DNA of 64,000 bases from Ilumatobacter coccineus YM16-304 (GTDB lineage: Bacteria; Actinomycetota; Acidimicrobiia; Acidimicrobiales; Ilumatobacteraceae). The position numbers and the translations under genes were made by a program. Under the pieces are notes generated by a model, which was not told where the DNA came from, did not search any database, and saw only the letters and a program-made list of their open reading frames with translations. Location of the stretch: NCBI RefSeq assembly GCF_000348785.1, contig NC_020520.1, positions 558,001 to 622,000 of the forward strand, in the 5' to 3' direction. Below, one piece after another: positions 32,520 to 41,142 of the stretch (the first letter of the stretch is position 1; the number at the start of each line of letters is the position of its first letter).

Positions 32520-34967
32520 TCAGGCGTCGACGGTGTAGCCGACCACGTCGACGGCGAGGTCGGTGCCCGACGTCGAGTACAGGCACACATCGCCCGACGC
32601 GCTCAGCTTCACGACCACCGCATTCGACACGATCGAGCCCGCAGTGAAGTTCACGTTCGACGCCTCCGGACGATCCTCGTCGCACGGGTAGGCCGTGATG
32701 AAACCGCCCGTGTCGGGGCGGATCGCGGCCACGTTCAACACCGCACCCGTCGCATCTTCACTCACCCCACCGCGACCGGCCACCCGCAGCGACGTGCGTG
32801 ACATCGCCCCGACCGGCGACGTCGTCGCACTCTGGCCGTCCACCGTGTCGAGACCCGCCCGAGTCTCCAACAGTCGAGCCGGAACGATCGACAAGAGGCC
32901 GCCGCCGGCCGGCACGAACGCAGCGACATCGACCACCAGATCGGTCGCCGCACTCGAGAACACACAGATCGTCCCGGCCGCGCTGACCTTCGCCACGACG
33001 AGGTTGTTCACGATGGAACCGGCCGCCGCATTCAGACTCGATGCGCTGGGCTGATCCTGGTCACACGGGTAGACGGTCAAGAACGCTCCGGTCGACGGCT
33101 TGATCGCCGTGGCGTTCACGACCACCGCGTCGGCGTCGGATGTCACGCCGCCCCGACCCGTCACCTTCAGCGTCGTCGTCGAGTTCGCCCCGACGCGTCC
33201 GAGCCGTTGCGACACGCCGTCGATCGTTTCACCCGTCGGTCGACTGTCGAGCAGACGAGCCGGCACCAACGGTGACACCGAGCCGCCGTCGGGCACGAAA
33301 CCGTTGACGTCGACGATCAGATGCGCCGACGCCGATGTGTACAGACACACGGTCCCCGCCGCGCTCAGCGTGGCGAACGCGGCAGCCGACGCCGCCCCGC
33401 TGGAGGTGTAGTTGAGATTGGACGCCGTCGGCTGATCGGCGTCACACGGGTACACGGTGATGAAACCGACCCCGCTGGCCTGTGCGGCGGACACGTTGAG
33501 GTTGACGGCCTCGGCGTCGGCGGGCACCCCGCCGCGTCCCGCGACCTGGAGCACCTTGACCTGACCGCCGGGGACAGGACCATCACCGAGGGCCTCGCCG
33601 TCGACGGTCGACACGCCACTGCCGGATCGGGTCTCGAGGAGGCGAGCCGGCGGCAACGTCAAGATGCCGGGCGCCACCACCGAGAAGCCGACCGCGACCG
33701 TGTCGGCTCCCTTCGCACCGACCGCGACACCGGTGCCGTCGGCGCCGATCGCGACCGACGGCGTCTCGTAGATCTGGCCGGAGAACGGCGCCGTCTGATG
33801 AATCTCGGAGCCATCCGCTCGGACATGGAAGATGTCACCGCGGTTGGTCGAGAACACGAACGTGCCGTCACCGACGGCGTCGACGCTCTGCATGACGCCG
33901 GAGTCGCTGCGCGTGCCGGTGCGGAGGCTGGCCCCGTTGCGGTCCAACAGGTTGGTCCAGATCGTGCCGGCGAAGCGCGTGGTCGACGCGACGAACCAGT
34001 TGCCCGTCGCCGGATCGCCGACCGGAATGGCTCGCATGACGGGGCCCGAGTAGATCGGGTCGACGGGATCGACGTCGACGGTCAGGATCGACCCGACCGG
34101 GGTGAGCGCGGACGTGAGGATCTGGGCCTCGAATCGGCGGCCGTCCCGGTTGGCACCTGCGCGCAACTCGGTGAACGACCGGGTCACCATGATCTGGTTC
34201 GTCACGGGATTGTGGCCGAGCGCCGGAATCGGTGTGCCCTCCTCGGAGTTGGTCAACACGTCGACACGCGTGCCGCGGCCCAGCGACCCACTCAGCGCCT
34301 GGACCGTGGTGGTCACCTCGTTCTCCAGCCCGTCACACGTACCTCGCACGGGGTTGCCGTAGAAGATCTTCGTGTAGGCGAGCACGTACCCACCGGTGTT
34401 CGGATCGGCGACAACGTCGGGATAGCGCGGATAGCACGCGCCGGCCAGCCCCGTCTGCGCCGTGCCGAGCGGCGGGTTGAGCGGAACCTCGCCGCCCACG
34501 AGCGCCCCCATGTCCGACACCAACCGTCCGAGCACGACCGCGAAACGCCGATCCTCGATGTCGTCGGCGCCGCTCGCATCTCGCCCGAACACGACGAGGT
34601 ACTGGTTCGTGGCCGCGTTGTAGGCCACCTTGGGAGGCATGAACGACTGCTGCAACAGGTTGCCGTCGTCGTTGTGTCCCTGAGCAGCGATCTTGATCGG
34701 GGCGTCGAGCGGCGAGCCGTCGGCGGCGAGACGCTGTCCGTAGATCTCGCCGGCCACGGTCCCGAAGTCCTCCCACACGGCGAAGTACTCGTTTCGCTCC
34801 GGGTTGTGGGCGATCTCGTGGTTCCGGTTCTGGATGTCGCCTGCCACGACCACCTTCGGTGGTTCGGGCTCGACGCGTGCGTCGACGGGCGTCGCCGTGA
34901 CGGAGGTGAGGACGATCAGCGCACTCGCAGCTGTCGTGATGATCGAGGCAAAGCGGGATGTTCGCAC
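32520..34967 (-). CDS. Secreted protein with four RLLDTR repeats
   Basis: About 815 residues from GTG 34967, which gives a clean signal peptide (FASIITTAASALIVLTSVTATPVDA) and has TACATT 6 nt upstream; GTG 34988 is the alternative. Residues 35-430 form a beta-rich domain with repeating NEYFAVWEDFG / NQYLVVFGRD / GYVLAYTKIF units, perhaps a propeller. The rest is four repeats of about 115-125 residues (RLLETRSGSGVSTVDG ... VAGRGGVP ... LNVSA ... YPCD ... ASNLNY ... VCLYTSASAHLIVDVNGF). The same repeat family occurs in the metalloprotease at 14148. Extracellular; ligand unknown. Confidence 0.8.
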   Translation of the reverse strand: MRTSRFASIITTAASALIVLTSVTATPVDARVEPEPPKVVVAGDIQNRNHEIAHNPERNEYFAVWEDFGTVAGEIYGQRLAADGSPLDAPIKIAAQGHNDDGNLLQQSFMPPKVAYNAATNQYLVVFGRDASGADDIEDRRFAVVLGRLVSDMGALVGGEVPLNPPLGTAQTGLAGACYPRYPDVVADPNTGGYVLAYTKIFYGNPVRGTCDGLENEVTTTVQALSGSLGRGTRVDVLTNSEEGTPIPALGHNPVTNQIMVTRSFTELRAGANRDGRRFEAQILTSALTPVGSILTVDVDPVDPIYSGPVMRAIPVGDPATGNWFVASTTRFAGTIWTNLLDRNGASLRTGTRSDSGVMQSVDAVGDGTFVFSTNRGDIFHVRADGSEIHQTAPFSGQIYETPSVAIGADGTGVAVGAKGADTVAVGFSVVAPGILTLPPARLLETRSGSGVSTVDGEALGDGPVPGGQVKVLQVAGRGGVPADAEAVNLNVSAAQASGVGFITVYPCDADQPTASNLNYTSSGAASAAAFATLSAAGTVCLYTSASAHLIVDVNGFVPDGGSVSPLVPARLLDSRPTGETIDGVSQRLGRVGANSTTTLKVTGRGGVTSDADAVVVNATAIKPSTGAFLTVYPCDQDQPSASSLNAAAGSIVNNLVVAKVSAAGTICVFSSAATDLVVDVAAFVPAGGGLLSIVPARLLETRAGLDTVDGQSATTSPVGAMSRTSLRVAGRGGVSEDATGAVLNVAAIRPDTGGFITAYPCDEDRPEASNVNFTAGSIVSNAVVVKLSASGDVCLYSTSGTDLAVDVVGYTVDA

Positions 34968-34973
34968 GGGGAA

Positions 34974-34979
34974 AATGTA
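34974..34979 (-). promoter_or_regulatory. -10 box TACATT for RLLDTR gene
   Basis: TACATT on the minus strand, 6 nt before GTG 34967; leaderless arrangement and the reason for the start choice. Confidence 0.45.
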
Positions 34980-35120
34980 CGACGCCACGATCGCCGGCTC
35001 CAGCCGCTCGCTAACAGATCGGTAACAGCTCGCCGTCCGCGATCGAACAGATCGTCATCGACGTCGCGACGCTCCGTCTCACCCCTCCGGACGACCGATC
35101 GGGCGACCGCCGACCGCGCC

Positions 35121-36017
35121 TCAGATCAGGCCGGCGGGGAGTGGTTGCTTGGTCTGGCTCCACTGTTTGGGGGACTGGCCGTACATGCGCTTGAACTCTC
35201 GGCTGAACTGCGACGAACTCGCGTAGCCGACGTGGGTGGCGGCTTCGTTGACGGTCATGCCGCTTGCCATGCGCATGGCTGCGTTGTTGAGCCGGATGCC
35301 CTTCACGAACTGGATCGGCGACATCGTGGTGGCTTGCTTGAACTTGCGGTGGAACACGGCGCGGCTCATGCCGACGTGCGCGGCCATGTCGTCGATGGTG
35401 ATCGATTCGTCGAGGTGCGTTGACACGTGCTCGATCACCCGGGCGATCTCGTTGCCCACACCGAACGCACGCCGAGCGGTCGCACCGGCCTCGCCCTTGA
35501 GGACGGCGTAGTACACCTCGCGGAGCCGACTGGCGCCGAGCACCGCGGTGTCGGTCGGGTCGTCGCCGAGCTGGATCAGCCGCAGCAGCGCGTCGGTGAA
35601 CGCGTCGTCCCAGTGAGCGAGCGCGAAGCCCTGCGGAATCGGGCCGCCTCTCGGTTCGCGGATGGCCCCGGCCGCGTTCTCCATCTCGATCGCGAGCTCG
35701 GTCATCACCTTCGGGTCGAGCGTGATCTGCACACCGAGGAGCGGGTCGTCGGGCGAGGCCATCGGCGTGCCTGCCTCCACTGGGAGCGAGATGGCGCAGC
35801 ACAGGTAGCGACTGCTGTCGTAGACGTGCGACTCCCCGTCGATGATCGCTTCCTTCTTGCCGCTCACGATCGCCACGAGGGTGGGCTCGTAGACCGCAGG
35901 TGTGCAGCGCACGGCCTCGGTCACGCGGAACAACTGCACGCCCGGCACGCCGGTGTCGACGAGTCCGTCGCCGGTGACACGGTCGTCGATCAGCTGCTGG
36001 ATCTCCTGCCTGCTCAC
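35121..36017 (-). CDS. AraC-family regulator
   Basis: About 298 residues. N-terminal AraC_N-type cupin (PGVQLFRVTEAVRCTPAVYEPTLVAIVSGKK) and two C-terminal HTH motifs (ITIDDMAAHVGMSRAVFHRKFKQ; NEAATHVGYASSSQFSREFKRMYGQSP). GTG 36017 has TACCTT 7 nt upstream; the frame stays open to an ATG at 36101. Divergent from an SDR, the common AraC_N/oxidoreductase pairing, so it probably activates that gene in response to a small carbonyl or aromatic compound. Confidence 0.88.
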   Translation of the reverse strand: MSRQEIQQLIDDRVTGDGLVDTGVPGVQLFRVTEAVRCTPAVYEPTLVAIVSGKKEAIIDGESHVYDSSRYLCCAISLPVEAGTPMASPDDPLLGVQITLDPKVMTELAIEMENAAGAIREPRGGPIPQGFALAHWDDAFTDALLRLIQLGDDPTDTAVLGASRLREVYYAVLKGEAGATARRAFGVGNEIARVIEHVSTHLDESITIDDMAAHVGMSRAVFHRKFKQATTMSPIQFVKGIRLNNAAMRMASGMTVNEAATHVGYASSSQFSREFKRMYGQSPKQWSQTKQPLPAGLI

Positions 36018-36024
36018 GCCACCG

Positions 36025-36030
36025 AAGGTA
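36025..36030 (-). promoter_or_regulatory. -10 box TACCTT for AraC gene
   Basis: TACCTT on the minus strand, 7 nt before GTG 36017. Confidence 0.4.
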
Positions 36031-36082
36031 ACGCTCCGATCTCCGTGCTGCAAGCAGGACGATACGAATAGGCATATTTTGA

Positions 36083-36096
36083 AGACCATTCGGTCT
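36083..36096. promoter_or_regulatory. Inverted repeat in AraC/SDR spacer
   Basis: AGACC-ATTC-GGTCT, perfect 5-bp arms, in the 166-bp divergent spacer and about 90 bp before the SDR start. Candidate operator; the short symmetric form is more usual for TetR-type than AraC-type proteins. Confidence 0.4.
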
Positions 36097-36183
36097 AGCA
36101 CGACATATCGGTGAGAGTTATCGTCGAATCACGACATCACGGCCGGCCCATCGCCGTCACCGCACCAACGAAGGACAACACCA

Positions 36184-37131
36184 ATGGCAGACACCACATT
36201 CGGACCTCGAGGCTGGACCCCCGAACGCCTCGGCTCCCAGCACGGCAAGACGTTCCTCATCACCGGCGGCAACGCCGGCGCCGGATTCGAAGCAACCCGC
36301 ATCCTCCTCGGCAAGGGCGCGAAGGTCGTCATGCTGAACCGCAGCACCGAACGATCCGAAGCCGCTGTCGCGAAGCTGCACGAAGAGTTCGGCGCCGACG
36401 CCGACGTGTCGTTCGTGCGGATGGACCTCGCCTCGCTCGACAGCGTTCGCACCGCCGCCGCCGAGATTCTCGACACCGTCCCGCGCATCGACGCCCTCAT
36501 CTGCAACGCCGCGATCGCGCAGGTGCCCGAGCAGAAGCTCACCGTCGACGGCCACGAGAGCATGCTCGGCACCAACCACTACGGCCACTTCCTCCTGGCC
36601 GGGCTGCTGTTCCAGCGCATCGAGGAATCGGTCGGCCGCATCGTGGTCGTCGCCAGCCTCGGCTACAAGATGGGGATCCGCACGATCCAGTTCGACGACA
36701 TGAACTGGGACGCCAACTACCACCAGAACAAGACCTACTCGCAGAGCAAGCTCGCGCAGATGATGTTCGCCTACGAACTGCAAGACCGGCTCGCCGCAGC
36801 CAACTCGGGCGTCGAGGTCTACGTCTGCCACCCCGGCTCGTCGCGCACCTCGCTCATCACCACCAGCGGCAACCTGATGACCCGCGTCATGTTCAAGCTC
36901 ATGTCGCTGTCGCCGATGGTTCAATCCGCCGAGAAGGGCGCCTACCCCGAGGTGATGTGCGCGACCGAAGGCGGCCTCGAGCAGCGCGCCCTCTACGGCC
37001 CGACCGGCCGGAACGAATGGGTCGGCCCGGTCGGCAAGGGCACCCTCGAACCCTTCGCCTACGACAAGGCGACCACCCAACGGCTCTGGGAACTCTCGGA
37101 GCGCGAGACCGGCTTCGCCTGGAACCTCTGA
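36184..37131 (+). CDS. Short-chain dehydrogenase, retinol/protochlorophyllide-reductase-like
   Basis: 315 residues. Cofactor loop LITGGNAGAGFEATRILL, NRS after the second strand (favours NADP), ICNAA active-site segment, catalytic Tyr185 and Lys189 in YSQSK. The long C-terminus after 250 matches the extended retinol-dehydrogenase-like group. GAAGGA ribosome-binding site 7 nt upstream. Probably controlled by the divergent AraC protein. Confidence 0.9.
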   Translation: MADTTFGPRGWTPERLGSQHGKTFLITGGNAGAGFEATRILLGKGAKVVMLNRSTERSEAAVAKLHEEFGADADVSFVRMDLASLDSVRTAAAEILDTVPRIDALICNAAIAQVPEQKLTVDGHESMLGTNHYGHFLLAGLLFQRIEESVGRIVVVASLGYKMGIRTIQFDDMNWDANYHQNKTYSQSKLAQMMFAYELQDRLAAANSGVEVYVCHPGSSRTSLITTSGNLMTRVMFKLMSLSPMVQSAEKGAYPEVMCATEGGLEQRALYGPTGRNEWVGPVGKGTLEPFAYDKATTQRLWELSERETGFAWNL

Positions 37132-37132
37132 C

Positions 37133-37160
37133 CTGCCGAACGCCCCGACCGGGCCGGCAG
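37133..37160 (+). terminator. Hairpin after SDR gene
   Basis: CTGCCG and CGGCAG (6-bp perfect stem) enclose an inner CCC/GGG pairing, one base past the stop codon. No T-run. Confidence 0.4.
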
Positions 37161-37240
37161 CGCATCGCGCCCCGACTATTACTTGCCGATCGTCAATAAA
37201 TACGCTCACTTCTCGGTATGGTTGACGTATCAGCTAATCG

Positions 37241-37258
37241 GAAATCGGTTCCGATTTC
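37241..37258. promoter_or_regulatory. 18-bp palindrome upstream of cupredoxin lipoprotein
   Basis: GAAATCGG-TT-CCGATTTC, perfect 8-bp arms; an overlapping 7-5-7 repeat (ATCGGAA/TTCCGAT) is also present. It lies 17 bp before the start codon, just downstream of a TTGACG -35-like hexamer at 37222. Strong candidate operator; the TetR gene at 38329 is the nearest regulator. Confidence 0.55.
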
Positions 37259-37275
37259 GGAGAAGGGAGTCGACC

Positions 37276-38286
37276 ATGTCGGCGAACACCGTTGTAGACA
37301 CGTCGGACCCGTCAACGGGTCCCCAACCCCACACCGCCGACTCGGCACCTCGTCCCGAGGCCCGCACCATATGGTCGTCGCGAACCGCCGACGGCGTCGG
37401 CACTTTGGCGCGGCGAGCAGCCCGTCGAGTCGTTCCGCTGCTCCGCGACTTCCGCATGGTGGTGGGCGCAGCATTCCTCGTGCTGCTGCTCGGAGCGTGT
37501 GGCGACGACGGTCCGGAGCCGACCGTCGCGGCGGTCACCATCTCGATGGCAGACTTCACGATCGACGTGCCCGACGTGGTGCCGTCCGGGCTCGTGGAAG
37601 TGCGCGGCCTCAACGAGGGTGAGCTCACGCACCAAGCCGTGTTCGCTCGATTGTCAGAGGGGCAGACCGCTGCCGAGTACGTCGAGGCGTACCTCGGCGA
37701 TGTGGCCGGAACCCTGGAGGAGTCCGACCTCCGAGGCGGCGTGCAACTCGTGCGGCCAGCGGAGGAGCAGACCGTGACGGTCGACCTCGAGCCGGGCCAC
37801 TACGTCGTGCTGTGCTCGTTGCCGGGGCCGGAAGCCGGCGAGAACCACCTCAGTAACGGCATGTGGGAAGAGTTCACCGTCGAAGGCACCACGAGCGACG
37901 CCCCGAACCGAGTCGACCTGGTCAAATCCGACGGGCGGATCGAGTTGATCGACTGGGCGTTCGACCTGCCCGACACGCTCGCAGCGGGCGGCGTCTACAC
38001 CGTCGTCAACTCCGGAACCCAGGTTCATGAGATCGGCATGGCCGAACTCGCCGACGGAGCGACCAGCGACGACGTCGTCGCCTTCCTCACCGGTCAGGCC
38101 GAGGCCGACGCGCCGCCACCGATCGACGACCTGAGCGGTGTCGGATTCCTCAGCCCCGGAGAGTCCCAGACCCTGCCGATCGACGTGGCATCCGGCAGCT
38201 ACGTCTTCGTGTGCTACATCCCCGACCCCAACGACGGAATCCCCCACTTCCTGAAAGGCATGATCAGCGTCGTCGACGTCGAGTGA
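37276..38286 (+). CDS. Lipoprotein with two cupredoxin-like domains
   Basis: 336 residues. A 60-residue Ser/Thr/Arg-rich N-terminus precedes the signal helix and lipobox LLGAC (C75), an unusually long cytoplasmic lead. Two similar domains follow. Each has a possible type-1 copper set: H119, C180, H191, M196 in the first and H251, C313, H324, M329 in the second, both with identical C-x10-H-x4-M spacing. Classical plastocyanins have C-x2-H-x4-M, so the Cys-His loop is longer. Could carry copper or electrons outside the membrane. AGAAGGGAG ribosome-binding site 8 nt upstream supports this start. Confidence 0.7.
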   Translation: MSANTVVDTSDPSTGPQPHTADSAPRPEARTIWSSRTADGVGTLARRAARRVVPLLRDFRMVVGAAFLVLLLGACGDDGPEPTVAAVTISMADFTIDVPDVVPSGLVEVRGLNEGELTHQAVFARLSEGQTAAEYVEAYLGDVAGTLEESDLRGGVQLVRPAEEQTVTVDLEPGHYVVLCSLPGPEAGENHLSNGMWEEFTVEGTTSDAPNRVDLVKSDGRIELIDWAFDLPDTLAAGGVYTVVNSGTQVHEIGMAELADGATSDDVVAFLTGQAEADAPPPIDDLSGVGFLSPGESQTLPIDVASGSYVFVCYIPDPNDGIPHFLKGMISVVDVE

Positions 38287-38328
38287 GCCCCGTCGCTGAT
38301 CACGCGTCGACGGCCTCGGCACCCGAGT

Positions 38329-38982
38329 TCAGCGTTGGAGCAGTCCCTCCACGAGGATCTCCGTCGCCACGTCGATGTGTTCGGCCGGATCGAATGCGCC
38401 GTCGAACTCGTCGAATCGGTCGCTCAAGCCGATGAGGGTGTACGGCGCCACGGCGCCGTGTGCGAGCAGCAGGAACAGCGTCCGCATCGTGACCGGGCGG
38501 ACGCGTCCCGCGGCGCGGAGGGCGACCAGATGCTCCTCGATCGATGTGAGCGCCGGACGGATGTACGTCTCGAAGATGTAGTCGAGATGTTCGCTGTCGT
38601 GGATTCCTTCGAGGTTCATCAGGCGCAACAGGATCGGATGGTCGACGGTTATGCTCATGAAACGGTGGAGTCGTCGCCGAAGCTGCACGAGGTGATCGTC
38701 GCTCGGTTCATCGTCGGCCGCTTCCGCCGCGTTCAGCTGCGACGCGAGCGAACCGAACCCGTGATCGACCGCCCGATACCAGAGCTGATCCTTGGTGCCG
38801 AATCGTTGCTCGATCGAGTTGCGACTCAGTCCGAGTTGGCTGTTGAGCGCCCGAACCGAGGTTCCCTCGAAGCCGAGTTCGGCGAACGACTTCAGGGCGG
38901 TGTCGAGGACCTGCTCCTCGGTGGCGCGGGCAGGGCGCCCCGGGCCGCGCTGGCCGTCGCTGCTGGTCATCGTTGCAATCAT
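38329..38982 (-). CDS. TetR-family regulator
   Basis: About 217 residues. Pro/Arg/Gly-rich N-arm (GQRGPGRPARATEEQVLDTALKSF), HTH TSVRALNSQLGLSRNSIEQRFGTKDQLWY, and a TetR_C-type domain. ATG 38982 used; ATG 38970 four codons later is equally possible. Converges with the cupredoxin lipoprotein and may bind the palindrome upstream of it. Confidence 0.88.
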   Translation of the reverse strand: MIATMTSSDGQRGPGRPARATEEQVLDTALKSFAELGFEGTSVRALNSQLGLSRNSIEQRFGTKDQLWYRAVDHGFGSLASQLNAAEAADDEPSDDHLVQLRRRLHRFMSITVDHPILLRLMNLEGIHDSEHLDYIFETYIRPALTSIEEHLVALRAAGRVRPVTMRTLFLLLAHGAVAPYTLIGLSDRFDEFDGAFDPAEHIDVATEILVEGLLQR

Positions 38983-39067
38983 CCCACGGTGACGTCTCCG
39001 TCGTGAGTTGCAGAAACGTCGAGCGGGGCCGAGTGCTGTCGCGGTGCCGCGGAGACGGACGGAGTGG

Positions 39068-39532
39068 TCAGTCGGCCATCTCGTCGAGATTGGCCAGCAG
39101 CCGCTCGCAGATGGCAGTGAGGGTCGCTGCATCGTCGTCGCTGAGGTGGTCGAAGAACACCTGCCTGGTGGCGGCCACGTGGCCGGGCGCCGCTGCGGCG
39201 ATGGAGGCCTGTCCGGCGTCGGTGATTCGGACCATCGACGCGCGGGCATCGTCGACGCAGTCCTCTCGTGTCACCAGGCCTCGCTTCTCCATGCGTCGCA
39301 CCTGATGCGACAGGCGATCGCGTTCCCACGCGATCCCTTCGCGGAGCTCACGCGACTGCAGTACTCCGTCGGGTGATTCCGAGAGCGGTACGAGGATGGC
39401 GTAGTCGGCAGCCGACAAGCCGCTGTCGCTCGTCAGCTGTTTGTTGAGCGCGGTCGACATCTCGCTGTTCAGACGTAGCCAGCTGCGCCACAGCCGTTCC
39501 TCGCTCGGGTCGAGCCATTGCGTCTCACTCAT
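39068..39532 (-). CDS. MarR-family regulator
   Basis: 154 residues with a winged helix (LQSRELREGIAWERDRLSHQVRRMEKRGLVTREDC; DDARASMVRITDAG) and flanking dimerisation helices. ATG 39532 lies 6 nt after TAGGGT. Divergent from the pirin gene across 73 bp with two matching operators, so it likely represses both and is released by an electrophile, phenol or oxidant. Confidence 0.9.
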   Translation of the reverse strand: MSETQWLDPSEERLWRSWLRLNSEMSTALNKQLTSDSGLSAADYAILVPLSESPDGVLQSRELREGIAWERDRLSHQVRRMEKRGLVTREDCVDDARASMVRITDAGQASIAAAAPGHVAATRQVFFDHLSDDDAATLTAICERLLANLDEMAD

Positions 39533-39538
39533 GTGCCG

Positions 39539-39544
39539 ACCCTA
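39539..39544 (-). promoter_or_regulatory. -10 box TAGGGT for marR gene
   Basis: TAGGGT on the minus strand, 6 nt before ATG 39532, with TTGACG at 39565-39560 as -35 at a short 15-bp spacing. The -35 overlaps a degenerate operator (TGATGCGTCA, 39555-39564). Confidence 0.5.
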
Positions 39545-39550
39545 GCGGGG

Positions 39551-39579
39551 TTGCTGATGCGTCAACCTTCACCTATTGT
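39551..39579 (+). promoter_or_regulatory. Promoter of pirin gene
   Basis: TTGCTG (39551-39556), 17-bp spacer, TATTGT (39574-39579). Both elements touch the two MarR-type palindromes. Confidence 0.55.
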
Positions 39580-39593
39580 TGATGCATCAACAA
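39576..39593. promoter_or_regulatory. MarR operator, perfect 18-bp palindrome
   Basis: TTGTTGATGCATCAACAA is perfectly self-complementary and covers the -10 and start region of the pirin promoter. The related TGATGCGTCA at 39555 is a second half-strength site for the divergent marR promoter. Confidence 0.75.
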
Positions 39594-39605
39594 CAAGGGG
39601 CTGCG

Positions 39606-40625
39606 ATGTCCCGCCACCTGAGAAGGGAGTCGGCGATGCCGGCGATCACCGTTGAAGACACACTCGTGCTTCCAAGAGTCCCTCGACCTGACATCGGCGT
39701 CTCGCTGCCTCGCCCCGTCACTCGAATCGTGAAGGCGGGCCGCGCGGTCGAAGGGGCCGGCTTCACGATCCGGCGTCCGTTCCCCGGCATCGTTCCGCTC
39801 GTCGACGTCGACCCGTTCCTGCTGCTCGACCACGTCGGACCAGCGGTTGCCGCTCCACGTGAGGCGAAAGGTGCACCGTGGCATCCGCACCGCGGGTTCG
39901 AGACGGTGACCTACGTGCTCGACGGCGGCGTCGCCCATCAGGATTCGATGGGCGGCGGTGGCGTCATCGGCGACGGCGAAACACAGTGGATGACGGCGGG
40001 GAGCGGGATCCAGCACGACGAACGCCCGTCCGACGATCACTTCCGACTCGGCGGCCCCAGCCACGCCGTGCAGTTGTGGGTCAACCTCCCACCCGAGCTC
40101 AAGATGACGCCGCCCCGCTACCAGGCCATCGGTCGTGACGCCGTCGTCCTCCTCACCTCGCACGACGGTGGCGCGCTGATCCGCCTGATCGCCGGCGACC
40201 TCGCCGGCTTCGAAGGACCCGGCGCCACCCACACTCCGATCACCTACGCTCACGTGACCCTGGCCGCCGGCGCCCGGCTCGAAGTCCCGTGGGACCGGCG
40301 ATCCAACGCGCTCGTCTACACGCTCACCGGAAGCGGGTCGGTCGGCGATGACGCACAGCCCGTCGACGACGGGTACCTCGCGATGTTCGGTGACGGCGAC
40401 CACGTCGTCGTCAGTGCGTCCGACACCGAGCCGCTCGACGTGCTGCTCATCGGAGGACAGCCGATCAAGGCGCCGATCGTGCACCACGGACCGTTCGTGA
40501 TGAACACGACCGAGGAGATCCGACAAGCCATCGAGGACTACCGCACCGGTCGCTTGGGGCGGATTCCCGCAGTCCAGTTGTCGCCGAACGCTCCACCCCG
40601 ACCCGGCAGTGGCGACGACACCTGA
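39606..40625 (+). CDS. Pirin-family bicupin
   Basis: 339 residues. Pirin hallmarks: DPFLLLDHVG, then WHPHRGFETVTYVLDG with the metal-binding His pair and Glu region, GDGETQWMTAGSGIQHDERP, and QLWVNLPPELKMTPPRYQ. Iron-binding; family members act as quercetinases or as redox-sensitive regulators. ATG 39606 follows AAGGGG by 5 nt; ATG 39636 also has a good site (AAGGGAG). MarR-controlled and followed by a DoxX gene. Confidence 0.9.
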   Translation: MSRHLRRESAMPAITVEDTLVLPRVPRPDIGVSLPRPVTRIVKAGRAVEGAGFTIRRPFPGIVPLVDVDPFLLLDHVGPAVAAPREAKGAPWHPHRGFETVTYVLDGGVAHQDSMGGGGVIGDGETQWMTAGSGIQHDERPSDDHFRLGGPSHAVQLWVNLPPELKMTPPRYQAIGRDAVVLLTSHDGGALIRLIAGDLAGFEGPGATHTPITYAHVTLAAGARLEVPWDRRSNALVYTLTGSGSVGDDAQPVDDGYLAMFGDGDHVVVSASDTEPLDVLLIGGQPIKAPIVHHGPFVMNTTEEIRQAIEDYRTGRLGRIPAVQLSPNAPPRPGSGDDT

Positions 40626-40685
40626 CCCACGACACCCAGTCCCACGACACCCAGTCCCACGAAACTCAGCACCACGAAACTCAGC
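40626..40685. repeat. Four 15-bp repeats between pirin and DoxX genes
   Basis: CCCACGACACCCAGT twice, then (C/A)CCACGAAACTCAGC twice, in perfect 15-bp register, filling the space up to the DoxX ribosome-binding site (AAGGA). T-poor, C/A-rich on the coding strand. Confidence 0.85.
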
Positions 40686-40699
40686 AAGGAACCCAACTC

Positions 40700-41077
40700 A
40701 TGAACATCGCACTCTGGATCATCGCCGCCATCCTCGCCCTCGCCTTCATCGCCGCCGGCGGAATGAAGCTCGCGAAGAGCCGATCCGACCTCGCTGGCTC
40801 CGGCATGGAGTGGGTCGACGGCTTCTCCGAGGGGCAGATCAAGGCAGTCGGAGCGGTCGAGCTGGCCGGCGGACTCGGGGTCGTCCTCCCCGCGCTCGTC
40901 GACATCGCTCCGGTCCTCGTCCCCATCGCCGCGGCCGGTCTTGCGTTGACCATGGTCGGCGCAGCGTTCTTTCACATCCGCCGCAACGACCCTCCGGCCA
41001 GCCTGGCGCCGAGCATCGTGCTCGGCATCCTCGCCGTGGTCCTGGCCGTCGGCCGCTTCGGTCCGGAAGCGTTCTGA
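40700..41077 (+). CDS. DoxX-like membrane protein
   Basis: 125 residues, four TM helices (IALWIIAAILALAFIAAGGMKL; VGAVELAGGLGVVLPAL; VLVPIAAAGLALTMVGAAFFH; ASIVLGILAVVLAVGRF), matching the DoxX_2 family. Often paired with oxidoreductases and redox stress genes; a role with pirin is likely. Same strand as pirin, 74 bp downstream. Confidence 0.85.
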   Translation: MNIALWIIAAILALAFIAAGGMKLAKSRSDLAGSGMEWVDGFSEGQIKAVGAVELAGGLGVVLPALVDIAPVLVPIAAAGLALTMVGAAFFHIRRNDPPASLAPSIVLGILAVVLAVGRFGPEAF

Positions 41078-41142
41078 TCTCCCGCGAGTGACGCGGCGCA
41101 CGGCCACGCCTGCGCGCCTGGCGACGATCGGCCCGGCGAGAC

